From the NCBI GenBank assembly GCA_963851085.1, contig CAWKNX010000010.1, positions 124,001-188,000 of the forward strand: 64,000 nt of DNA, written 5' to 3'. Both the position numbers and the translations under genes were made by a program. Of the stretch, positions 26,557 through 34,573 are shown piece by piece. The notes below the pieces were generated by a model. It ran no database searches. It saw only the letters and a program-made list of their open reading frames with translations, and was not told the origin of the DNA. The DNA comes from DATFVJ01 sp963851085 (GTDB lineage: Bacteria; Actinomycetota; Actinomycetes; Streptosporangiales; Streptosporangiaceae). Each line of letters opens with the position of its first letter. The first letter of the stretch is position 1.

Positions 26557-29500
26557 ATGTGGAACGTGGAAGGAGTACCGTTGCGGTCGGTTGGCCCATA
26601 CGGCTGGCTCTGGCTCGTGGGCGTCATCGCCTCCGGTGCCGCCGCGGCGAGCCTCTGGTTCGGTGCGGCGCACGCGCCGCGCCGAGACCGCGCGGGCTAC
26701 CGGTGGCTGGCCGCCGCTGCGCTGCTGTGGTGCGTCGGGGGAGCGGGACAGCAGATCCTCTCCGGTCAGCTGAACGGCTTCGCCACTCCGCTCACGCTCG
26801 CCGACCTGTTCCCTTTGCTCGCGCTCGCGCCGATGGTCGCCGGCATCGTCACACTCGCGGGGCAACCGGCCGGCATCGCGGACAACGCCCAGGCCGCCAC
26901 GGATACGCCCGCCACCGCGGACGCGGCCAGCACGGGTCATGTCAGCGGTCCCATCCCGATCGTGGGGATGGCGGGGACCCTGGGGACTCTGGCCAGCACT
27001 ACTGCCCCGGACGTCGCCAGGGACCCGCGGACCCCTTCTTCACACAGCGCACTGACGTTCCCCCGCAGGCCAGGGCAGGAGACACGGCAATTCTGGGGCT
27101 ACCTGGCGGACAGCTACGTGATGGCGGCCGGGCTTTTCGTCCTCGGCTGGCTGGTCATCTTCGGGACCCAGTACCACAGGACCGGTGAGGACCCGCGGAC
27201 GTTCCTGCTCGGCCTGCTCCGGCCACTCGCGGGCATCCTGGTCGTGAGCGCGCTGCTGCCGATCGTGGCCGCGGCCGGGCGGCGCGCTGTGCTGCCGTAC
27301 CTCGCACTGATCGCCGTAACAGTGGGCGACGCGTTCGGTGCGGCCTTTCGCCTGGCCGGAGGCCATGAGCCGGGTGGTGCCGAGCAGATTGCCAAGATCG
27401 TCGGCTATCTGTTGCTTGCCGCGGCGCCGTGGGCAGCGGGCTTCTGGGCCGCCCGCGCGGAGCGCCGCGGGCTCGGCGCCCGCGCGCCCCGCACCGAGCT
27501 CACCACCGCCGGGCTGCCCACCGCGGCGATCGTTTCCGCGCTCGCCGTCGCCGCCGCGGCCGTGCTGATCATCGCCGACGAGGTGGCCGGTGGTAGCCGG
27601 GTCGACCCGGTCGTCGTATTCGCCGCGAGCGGTGCCGTTGTCGCTCTGGCCATCAGGGTGCTCGGCTTGCTGCGGGAAAACGGCCTGGCCGTCGCGGCTG
27701 CCCGGCTGTCGGGTGGTCACGTCCGCGACCTGGCTGACCGCACGAGCGACGTGGTCCTTATCTGCGATCTTGATGGGACCATCCGTTACTCGAGTCCCGC
27801 TATCGCCGCGTACGGGTATGTGATCGGCACCATCGAGGGCCGCAATCTCGCGGAATTCGTGCACCCGGAGGACCGGCCCACCGGGCAGCGCGAGATCCGG
27901 CGGATCTCCCGCGACGGCGACGACCGCACCGGCGTCGACGGCATCGAGGACGGCGATGCGAACGTCAGCGGCGGCCGTGACAACCGCGGCCGCGGTGAGG
28001 CCAGCGCCAACGGTCATGGCGGCCCCAATGGTGACAGCGACGGCGATGAGGCCGGGCACGCCGATGAGGACAGTCGCGGCGCTGTTGACGTGCGCGCAGG
28101 CGATGACGCCGATCCCGGTGTCGAGCCAGGCACCGCCCGCTTCCCGTGCCGGGTGCTCGCCGCTGACGGGACCTGGCGGCATATCGAAGCCACCGTGTCT
28201 CGTTACAAGCAGCCCGGCGAGCGCGGTCAGCTCCTCGTCACCGCGCGCGACGTCAGCGACCAGGTGGCGCTTCGGCAGCAGGTGACCCATCTGACCTTCC
28301 ACGACCGGCTGACCGGCCTGCCGAACCGCGTCTACTTCGAGGAGCGCGTCGCCGATGTCCTCAGCCGCCGTGAACACCACGCCTACGGCGAGCACGGCCG
28401 GCCCACCGGCGAGGCCGACCAGGCGGGGGCGTCCGGGCAGGTGGCGGCGAGCGAGGAGAGCCGGGCCCCCGCGGGTGCCAGGGCCGCGGGCGAGCACCCA
28501 GGCGATCTCGGCGATGCCCAGCTCGCGGCGGTGTTCGTGCACCTCGACGGCTTCACGGCGGTGAACGACTCGGCCGGGCATGCGGCCGGGGATCTGCTGG
28601 TCACCCAGGCCGCGCGCCGGCTGCGTGGGGTCGTCCCCGCCCGGCACACGCTCGCGCGCTGGGGCGATGACGAATTCGCGGTCCTCGTGGAAGCCCGCGC
28701 GGGCGCCAGGGAGGTGGTTGACCTCGCCGAGCAGTTGGCCAGGTGTATCTCCGCCGAGCCGTTCAGCGTGTCCGGCCACAGCATCGCGCTGACCGCGAGC
28801 ATCGGCGTGGCGCTCGCGGGAGATAGCACCGCTCAGGACGTCATGCGCAACGCGGACGTGGCGATGTCGCGTGCGAAGAACCTCGGCGGGGGCCTCGTCG
28901 AGATCTTCGCGGCGCATATGCACGCCGACATCGTCCGCCGGCTGGAGCTTACAAGCGACCTGCAACGCGCGGTGAGCGAGGGGCGGCTGGCCGTGGAGTA
29001 CCAACCGATTGTCGAGCTTGCCACCTCTCGGGTCACCGGCGTCGAGGCATTGGTCCGCTGGTGGCGCGGCGGTGAGCCGGTGCCGCCCGAGGAGTTCCTC
29101 GGGATCGCCGAGGAGTCCGGTCTCATCGTGCCGATCGGCGACTGGGTGCTGCGTGAAGCGTGTGGGCAACTCGCGCAGTGGCGCCGTTCCGCATTGGATG
29201 TCGCCGTGTCGGTGAATTTCTCCGGGCGGCAGATCGGTGCGCCTGGCTTCGTCGAATCGGTGCTCGCCGCGCTCGCGAACGCCGAGGTACCCGCGGGCGC
29301 GCTCATCGTCGAGGTCGCCGAGCAGGTGCTGGAGGCCCGCCGGGGCGAGACCGCGGGGAGGCTGTCTGACCTGCGCCGCCAGGGGGTCCGGATCGCGATC
29401 GACGACTTCGGTACCGGTTATGCGTCGCTCGGGAACCTGCGCCAGCTACCGGTGGACATCATCAAAGTGGATCCTTCTTTCGTGTCGGGAGTGGGCACCG

Positions 29501-29754
29501 ATGAGACGCTCACCCTGCTGACCCATACGATCGTCCGGCTCGGCCGTGACCTTGGCCTGAGCGTTGTGGCGGAGGGGATCGAGCGCCCCGGCCAGCTCGA
29601 ACTGCTGCGCGAGATGGGCTGTGCGCGGGGCCAGGGGAGCCTTGTCGGCCGCCCGATGCCGGCCCCCGGTGTGGAATCCATGATCAGGGCGAGCGTCGCA
29701 GGGTACGGACCGGACGTGACCGAGCAGGGCAAGGCGCCCGCACCGGCCTCCTGA
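26557..29754 (+). CDS. Membrane-bound PAS-GGDEF-EAL cyclic-di-GMP protein with degenerate GGDEF
   Basis: 1065 aa. Transmembrane helices (about 10-30, 70-105, 190-390) precede a PAS domain (RTSDVVLICDLDGTIRYSSP) interrupted by an Asp/Gly/Asn-rich insertion (about 450-525). A GGDEF domain follows with the signature changed to GDDEF (703-707) and an Ala/Glu-rich insertion near its start, then an EAL domain with intact EAL (830-832), DDFGTGYASL and EGIERP. Phosphodiesterase activity is more likely than cyclase activity. ATG 26557 is used, but TTG 26581 sits 4-5 bp after GGAAGGAG and is a serious alternative. Confidence 0.9.
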   Translation: MWNVEGVPLRSVGPYGWLWLVGVIASGAAAASLWFGAAHAPRRDRAGYRWLAAAALLWCVGGAGQQILSGQLNGFATPLTLADLFPLLALAPMVAGIVTLAGQPAGIADNAQAATDTPATADAASTGHVSGPIPIVGMAGTLGTLASTTAPDVARDPRTPSSHSALTFPRRPGQETRQFWGYLADSYVMAAGLFVLGWLVIFGTQYHRTGEDPRTFLLGLLRPLAGILVVSALLPIVAAAGRRAVLPYLALIAVTVGDAFGAAFRLAGGHEPGGAEQIAKIVGYLLLAAAPWAAGFWAARAERRGLGARAPRTELTTAGLPTAAIVSALAVAAAAVLIIADEVAGGSRVDPVVVFAASGAVVALAIRVLGLLRENGLAVAAARLSGGHVRDLADRTSDVVLICDLDGTIRYSSPAIAAYGYVIGTIEGRNLAEFVHPEDRPTGQREIRRISRDGDDRTGVDGIEDGDANVSGGRDNRGRGEASANGHGGPNGDSDGDEAGHADEDSRGAVDVRAGDDADPGVEPGTARFPCRVLAADGTWRHIEATVSRYKQPGERGQLLVTARDVSDQVALRQQVTHLTFHDRLTGLPNRVYFEERVADVLSRREHHAYGEHGRPTGEADQAGASGQVAASEESRAPAGARAAGEHPGDLGDAQLAAVFVHLDGFTAVNDSAGHAAGDLLVTQAARRLRGVVPARHTLARWGDDEFAVLVEARAGAREVVDLAEQLARCISAEPFSVSGHSIALTASIGVALAGDSTAQDVMRNADVAMSRAKNLGGGLVEIFAAHMHADIVRRLELTSDLQRAVSEGRLAVEYQPIVELATSRVTGVEALVRWWRGGEPVPPEEFLGIAEESGLIVPIGDWVLREACGQLAQWRRSALDVAVSVNFSGRQIGAPGFVESVLAALANAEVPAGALIVEVAEQVLEARRGETAGRLSDLRRQGVRIAIDDFGTGYASLGNLRQLPVDIIKVDPSFVSGVGTDETLTLLTHTIVRLGRDLGLSVVAEGIERPGQLELLREMGCARGQGSLVGRPMPAPGVESMIRASVAGYGPDVTEQGKAPAPAS

Positions 29755-29923
29755 GCTTCAACCTTCAACCAGGTCGCGATGTCCCGTTGGGCGGCCTATC
29801 CGGTCCGGCCTAAGCTCCGCCGCCCGTGGCACGCGCAGCGCCGGGCGCGGGCCGGTCGGCTCCTGCCCAAACGGGCCATGGATCATGATCGGGGCGCTGG
29901 CCGCGGCCCGGGCAGCGCCGGGC

Positions 29924-29980
29924 TTCATGATCGCGGTAACTTCTCGGCGGTATGTGCGGAAAAGTTACCGCGATCATGGA
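29924..29980. repeat. Dispersed imperfect palindrome, copy B
   Basis: Left arm TTCATGATCGCGGTAACTT and right arm AAGTTACCGCGATCATGG, spacer about 20 bp. Same family as 6910-6966 and 39507-39560; this copy has the most complete arms. Confidence 0.87.
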
Positions 29981-30152
29981 AAGGCCGCTCCGTCGGGCCC
30001 GCGCGCGGCCTTTACAGCCAGGGCTCATCGATCTTGGCCGGGTGGCGTGCTGCGAGTGCGCTACCTGCTGGGGCGGATCCGCCGCCTGCATGCCCGCGAA
30101 GCGGCCCGCCGCCGCTCGCGACCCCGGTTAACCGCTCCTCGGGCCAGGTCCC

Positions 30153-30212
30153 TACCCCGGCGATGGCCCGTTGCCGGGGTGCCAGCAACGGCAACGGGCC
30201 ATCGCCGGGGTA
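30153..30212. repeat. Perfect 23-bp inverted repeat
   Basis: Arms 30153-30175 and 30190-30212 are exact reverse complements with a 14-base loop. No T-run follows on either strand. It could act as a terminator without a U-tract or as a boundary element between the GGDEF-EAL gene and the ilv leader. Confidence 0.9.
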
Positions 30213-30248
30213 ACGGCAGGATCCCTGGCCGCCGCTGATGGGATCTGC

Positions 30249-30268
30249 ATCTCAGAATGTGAGACGAT
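30249..30268 (+). promoter_or_regulatory. Shared BCAA operator candidate, ilvB copy
   Basis: TCTCAGAATGTGAGAC at 30250-30265 (TCTCA-N5-TGAGA). The same pattern occurs before leuB (36336) and cimA (40764). The ilvB and cimA sites sit 41 bp upstream of their leader-peptide start codons. A TTGACG hexamer lies at 30281-30286. The regulator is unknown; IclR-family NdgR/LtbR control such genes in other Actinobacteria. Confidence 0.55.
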
Positions 30269-30304
30269 CAAGTGATCAAGTTGACGCCTGGCGGTACGTC
30301 CGTC

Positions 30305-30364
30305 ATGGTTGGTGACGTGCAACGCAGCGTGATTCTCGTACTTGGTCGGCGCGCAGGCCGCTGA
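30305..30364 (+). CDS. ilv leader peptide (attenuator)
   Basis: 19-codon ORF MVGDVQRSVILVLGRRAGR with five consecutive branched-chain codons Val-Ile-Leu-Val-Leu at positions 9-13. Its stop (30362-30364) lies in the loop of a pause-like hairpin, and a rho-independent terminator follows. This is the classic arrangement for ribosome-mediated attenuation responding to Val, Leu and Ile tRNA charging. Confidence 0.85.
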   Translation: MVGDVQRSVILVLGRRAGR

Positions 30365-30420
30365 TCAACGTTCTGGCCTGCGCGCTCCCCTCGATCGCCC
30401 ACTGGCGCGAGGGGTTTTTT
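30350..30420 (+). terminator. ilvB attenuator: hairpin plus intrinsic terminator
   Basis: CGCGCAGGCC (30350-30359) pairs with GGCCTGCGCG (30375-30384). A second stem CCCCTCG (30387-30393) pairs with CGAGGGG (30408-30414) and is followed by six Ts (30415-30420). The terminator lies about 230 bp before ilvB, between leader peptide and gene. The A/C-rich stretch from 30421 to 30648 holds nothing else recognisable. Confidence 0.88.
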
Positions 30421-30648
30421 GTTGTCCGCCCACCGCCTCACCGCCGCAGAAGTCCCCGATCAAGCCCCAGCCAAGCCCCGATAAACGCAGCCAAGCCCGA
30501 CGAACCCCAGCTAAGCCCGACTAGACCAAGCCAAGCTCGGCACTGAACCCAGCTGGGTCAGCCGGGGCCCGCGAAGGCCCGAGAAAGCCAAGCACGCCGT
30601 CGTAGGCCACAGAAGACCCTAGTAGGCCACAGAAAGAGGAATCATCCG

Positions 30649-32487
30649 ATGACCGAGCACACGACCCCCGCGGCGCCATCCACGGTTCCGGTCCCGCGCC
30701 CCCGGGTGACCGGCGCGGAGGCACTCATCCGCGCGCTCGAGAACTCCGGTGTCGACGTCGTATTCGGCATCCCGGGTGGCGCAATCCTTCCTGCCTACGA
30801 CCCGCTGCACGACTCGGTGAAGCTGCGGCACGTGCTCGTCAGGCACGAGCAGGGCGCCGGGCACGCCGCCTCCGGCTATGCGCTCGCGACCGGGCGTCCT
30901 GGCGTGTGCATGGCGACGTCAGGGCCCGGTGCGACCAACCTGGTGACCCCGATCGCCGACGCGTACATGGACTCGGTGCCGGTGGTGGCCATCACCGGCC
31001 AGGTGCCGACCCAGTTGATCGGCACGGACGGCTTCCAGGAGGCCGACATCTCGGGGATCACGCTGCCGATCACCAAGCACAACTTCCTCGTCACCAAGCC
31101 CGGTGACATCGCCCGCACCATAGGCGAGGCCTTCCATCTGGCGTCGACGGGCCGCCCCGGACCGGTCCTGGTGGACATCGCCAAGGACGCGCTTCAGGCG
31201 ACCACCGAGTTCGAGTGGCCTGTCCCCTTCGACCTGCCCGGGTACCGCCCGGTCAGCAGGCCGCATTCCAAGCAGGTCCGTGAGGCCGCGAGGATGATCG
31301 TGGAGGCGCGGCGGCCCGTGCTGCTCGTCGGTGGCGGCGTGCTGCGGGCCCGCGCCTCGGCCCAGCTCGCCGAGCTTGCTGAACTGACCGGCGCCCCGGT
31401 GGTCACGACACTGATGGCACGGGGGGCATTCCCCGACCGCCACCACCAGCACCTCGGCATGCCCGGCATGCACGGCACGGTCGCCGCGGTGGGGGCGCTG
31501 CAGAAGGCAGATCTCATCGTGGCGCTCGGCGCGCGCTTCGACGACCGGGTCACGGGCAAGCTCGCCTCGTTCGCGCCCGGCGCGGCGGTCGTTCATGCTG
31601 ACATCGATCCAGCCGAGATCTCCAAGAACCGCCACGCCGACGTGCCGATCGTCGGAGACTGCCGCGACGTGATCGCGGACCTGGTGGCCGCGGTCACCAG
31701 CGAGCAGGCAGCCGGGCGCAAGGGCGACTACGACGCCTGGTGGGCGCAACTCGACACCATGCGCAGCACCTATCCACTCGGCTACGAGCAGCCCGCCGAC
31801 GGCTCCCTGGCGCCGCAGTATGTGATCGAGCGGATCGGCAAGCTCGCGGGACCGGAAGCGGTGTTCGTCGCCGGCGTCGGCCAGCACCAGATGTGGGCAG
31901 CGCAGTACGTCTCGTATCAGCATCCGAACACCTGGCTCAACTCCGGCGGGCTCGGCACGATGGGGTACGCGGTGCCCGCGGCGATGGGTGCCAAGGTGGG
32001 CCGGCCGGGCGCGCAGGTGTGGGCGATCGACGGTGACGGCTGCTTCCAGATGACCAACCAGGAACTGGCGACGTGTGCCCTGGAGGGGATCCCGATCAAG
32101 GTCGCTGTGATCAACAACGGGAACCTCGGCATGGTCAGGCAGTGGCAGACGCTGTTCTACAACCGGCGCTACTCGAACACCGATCTGGGCAACTCCGGCC
32201 CGGCCGGGCCGGCTGGGTCGCCCACGGCCGCGCCGCTGCGCGGAACTCGCATCCCCGACTTCGTCAAGCTGGCTGAGGCCTACGGCTGCGCCGGCCTGCG
32301 CTGCGAGCGAGCCGAGGAGGTGGACCACGTGATCGAGACCGCGGCCAAGACCGATGACCGCCCTGTCGTCATCGACTTCGTGGTGCATCACGACGCGATG
32401 GTGTGGCCGATGGTGGCCGCCGGCACGAGCAACGACGACATCCAGTTCGCCCGCGACATGGCGCCTGACTGGGACCGGACAGAATGA
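30649..32487 (+). CDS. ilvB: Acetolactate synthase large subunit IlvB
   Basis: 612-aa ThDP enzyme condensing two pyruvates, or pyruvate with 2-oxobutyrate, in the first common step to Val, Leu and Ile. The ThDP-activating Glu67 is in VRHEQGAGHAA. QVPTQLIGTDGFQEADISGI, the GDGCFQM ThDP motif and NNGNLGMVRQWQ are typical AHAS sequences. It starts at ATG 30649 after AGAGGA and is controlled by the upstream attenuator. ilvN follows after 103 bp. Confidence 0.97.
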   Translation: MTEHTTPAAPSTVPVPRPRVTGAEALIRALENSGVDVVFGIPGGAILPAYDPLHDSVKLRHVLVRHEQGAGHAASGYALATGRPGVCMATSGPGATNLVTPIADAYMDSVPVVAITGQVPTQLIGTDGFQEADISGITLPITKHNFLVTKPGDIARTIGEAFHLASTGRPGPVLVDIAKDALQATTEFEWPVPFDLPGYRPVSRPHSKQVREAARMIVEARRPVLLVGGGVLRARASAQLAELAELTGAPVVTTLMARGAFPDRHHQHLGMPGMHGTVAAVGALQKADLIVALGARFDDRVTGKLASFAPGAAVVHADIDPAEISKNRHADVPIVGDCRDVIADLVAAVTSEQAAGRKGDYDAWWAQLDTMRSTYPLGYEQPADGSLAPQYVIERIGKLAGPEAVFVAGVGQHQMWAAQYVSYQHPNTWLNSGGLGTMGYAVPAAMGAKVGRPGAQVWAIDGDGCFQMTNQELATCALEGIPIKVAVINNGNLGMVRQWQTLFYNRRYSNTDLGNSGPAGPAGSPTAAPLRGTRIPDFVKLAEAYGCAGLRCERAEEVDHVIETAAKTDDRPVVIDFVVHHDAMVWPMVAAGTSNDDIQFARDMAPDWDRTE

Positions 32488-32590
32488 CCGCGCGGGCCGC
32501 GCGCCGCACCGCCGCGTTCATGGGCGGCAACGCCGCCGTGGGCGGCACTATCGCCGTGGGCGGCACAGATACCGAGAAAGGGAGCCGATC

Positions 32591-33136
32591 ATGAGCACGC
32601 ACACGCTGTCGGTGCTGGTGGAGAACAAGCCTGGTGTGCTCGTCAGGATCGCCGGGCTGTTCGCACGCCGGGGCTTCAACATCGACGCACTGGCCGTCGG
32701 GCCGACCGAGCACGACGAGATCTCCCGCATGACGATCGTCGTCAACTGCGCGGAGCACCCCCTTGAGCAGGTCACCAAGCAGCTGAACAAGCTGGTGAAC
32801 GTGCTGAAGATCGTCGAGCTGGACTCGGGCGCTTCGGTGCAGCGCGAGCTGATGCTGGTCAAGGTCCGCGCGGACGCCGAGGCGCGCTCCCACGTTCTCG
32901 AGACGATCGAGTTGTTCCGCGCAAAGGTCGTGGACGTAGCGTCCGATGCGGTCACGGTCGAGGCGACGGGGAACAGGGACAAGCTTGACGCGCTTGTCCG
33001 CATACTCGAACCGTTCGGGATCAAGGAACTCGTCCAGTCGGGCATCGTCGGCATCGGCCGCGGCGCGCGCTCCATTACCGACCGCTCGCTGCGCCCGGTG
33101 GGCGAAGGCGGGCGTGTCACCGACCGGACCGCGTGA
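32591..33136 (+). CDS. ilvN: Acetolactate synthase small (regulatory) subunit IlvN
   Basis: 181 aa with an N-terminal ACT domain (LSVLVENKPGVLVRIAGLFA, RGFNIDALAVGPTEH) and a C-terminal ALS_ss_C domain. It activates IlvB and gives valine feedback inhibition. ATG 32591 follows AAAGGGAGC. The last codons and stop are imperfectly duplicated about 60 bp downstream. Confidence 0.96.
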   Translation: MSTHTLSVLVENKPGVLVRIAGLFARRGFNIDALAVGPTEHDEISRMTIVVNCAEHPLEQVTKQLNKLVNVLKIVELDSGASVQRELMLVKVRADAEARSHVLETIELFRAKVVDVASDAVTVEATGNRDKLDALVRILEPFGIKELVQSGIVGIGRGARSITDRSLRPVGEGGRVTDRTA

Positions 33137-33212
33137 CAGCCCGGCCACCGTGCTCTACATGCCCCGGGGGCGACCCCCCGGGCAGACCGCGCGACACCCC
33201 GGCCACCGTTCG
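33124..33212 (+). repeat. Direct duplication of the ilvN 3' end around a G/C hairpin
   Basis: ACCGCGTGACAGCCCGG (from 33129, containing the ilvN TGA) recurs as ACCGCGCGACACCCCGG (from 33187), both continuing CCACCGT. A CCCCGGGGG/CCCCCCGGG stem lies between them (33160-33185). The hairpin may serve as a partial terminator. Confidence 0.6.
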
Positions 33213-33289
33213 GGATCATTTGTCCTTAACGGCTGCGCGGGCGTGACACGTCTTCGAATTGGATAGCAGACAGCAAGGAGAAGCCAGCA

Positions 33290-34288
33290 GTGGCAGAGAT
33301 CATCTATGACGACGGCGCCGACCTGAGCGTGCTGCAGGCCCGCCGCGTGGCCGTACTCGGATACGGCAGCCAGGGGCACGCGCACGCGCTTTCGCTGCGC
33401 GATTCCGGGGTGGACGTGCGGGTCGGCCTGCCGGCCGGCTCGGCGAGCGTCGAGAAGGCCGAGAACGAGGGCCTGCGCGTGACCGCGCCCGCACAGGCGT
33501 GCGAGGAAGCCAACGTAATCATGGTTCTCGTTCCCGACACGGCGGCTCGCTCGCTGTACGACGAGGCGATCGCGCCGACTCTCGGCGACGGCGACGCGCT
33601 CTTCTTCGCCCACGGCCTGAACATCCGCTACGGCCTCATCGCACCGCCGCCAGGCGCGGACGTGTGCATGGTGGCGCCGAAGGGTCCAGGGCATCTGGTG
33701 CGGCGTCAGTTCAACGAGGGCCGGGGCGTACCTGTCCTGGTCGCGGTCGAGCAGGACGCCTCCGGTGGCGCGTGGCCGCTCACGCTGTCCTACGCCAAGG
33801 CGATCGGCGGCACCCGCGCGGGCGCGCTCAAGACCACTTTCGCTGAGGAGACCGAGACCGACCTGTTCGGTGAGCAGGCCGTCCTTTGCGGCGGCATCTC
33901 CGAGCTCATCAAGGCAGGGTTCACCACCCTGGTGGAGGCCGGCTACCAGCCCGAGGTCGCTTACTTCGAATGCCTGCACGAGATGAAGCTGATCGTCGAT
34001 CTCATGTACGAGGGCGGCATCTCGAAGATGTACTGGTCGGTCTCGGATACGGCCGAGTTCGGCGGCTACACTCGCGGACCCCGGGTCATCAACGAGCAGA
34101 CGCGTGAGGAGATGCGGCGGATCCTCGCCGAGGTGCGCGACGGCTCCTTCACCCGCGAGCTTGTCGACGAGTTCGCGGCCGGCCGCCCGAACTTCACCAA
34201 GCGCCGCGAGGCCGAGCAGGCCGAGCAGATCGAGCAGGTGGGGGCGAAGCTCCGCCCGCTGATGAGCTGGCTGGACCGCGGCGCCTGA
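33290..34288 (+). CDS. ilvC: Ketol-acid reductoisomerase IlvC
   Basis: 332-aa class I KARI that isomerises and reduces acetolactate to dihydroxyisovalerate. The Rossmann motif GYGSQGHAHALSLRDSG is at about residue 23; MVAPKGPGHLVRRQF and the C-terminal knotted helical domain with metal-binding acidic residues (DLFGEQAVLCGG, EVAYFECLHE) are intact. GTG 33290 has AAGGAG upstream. Third gene of the ilvBNC set. Confidence 0.97.
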   Translation: MAEIIYDDGADLSVLQARRVAVLGYGSQGHAHALSLRDSGVDVRVGLPAGSASVEKAENEGLRVTAPAQACEEANVIMVLVPDTAARSLYDEAIAPTLGDGDALFFAHGLNIRYGLIAPPPGADVCMVAPKGPGHLVRRQFNEGRGVPVLVAVEQDASGGAWPLTLSYAKAIGGTRAGALKTTFAEETETDLFGEQAVLCGGISELIKAGFTTLVEAGYQPEVAYFECLHEMKLIVDLMYEGGISKMYWSVSDTAEFGGYTRGPRVINEQTREEMRRILAEVRDGSFTRELVDEFAAGRPNFTKRREAEQAEQIEQVGAKLRPLMSWLDRGA

Positions 34289-34350
34289 CGCGGCGTCGCG
34301 CTGCCCGCCTCTTGAACGCGGCGCGGCCCTAGCCGCGACGTGAACGTGGT

Positions 34351-34394
34351 GGATGTGACCTGGCTGGGCCGATGGCAACAGCCAGGTCACATCC
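34351..34394. terminator. 16-bp perfect hairpin after ilvC
   Basis: GGATGTGACCTGGCTG (34351-34366) is the exact reverse complement of 34379-34394, with a 12-base loop, 62 bp after the ilvC stop. No U-tract. It probably acts as a terminator or processing hairpin between ilvC and serA. Confidence 0.6.
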
Positions 34395-34573
34395 ATGGCC
34401 TGGCCGGCCGAAAACCGGGCCTGCACGGCAGCCCAGCGCCACGGCAAGCGCGGCAGGGCGAAGGGCGGCGCCGGGTTCCGCAGCCGGGCCGAAGCCCGTG
34501 CGCTCGTGAATATCTTCACAAGCGGTAAGCTCGGATACCGACCGCTACCACCCGGATCCGAAGGACCGTCGCC

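Larger units (their letters stand above)
29755..30248. other. Noncoding gap upstream of the ilvB leader
   Basis: Carries dispersed palindrome copy B (29924-29980) and a perfect 23-bp hairpin (30153-30212). No gene is seen. Confidence 0.6.
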
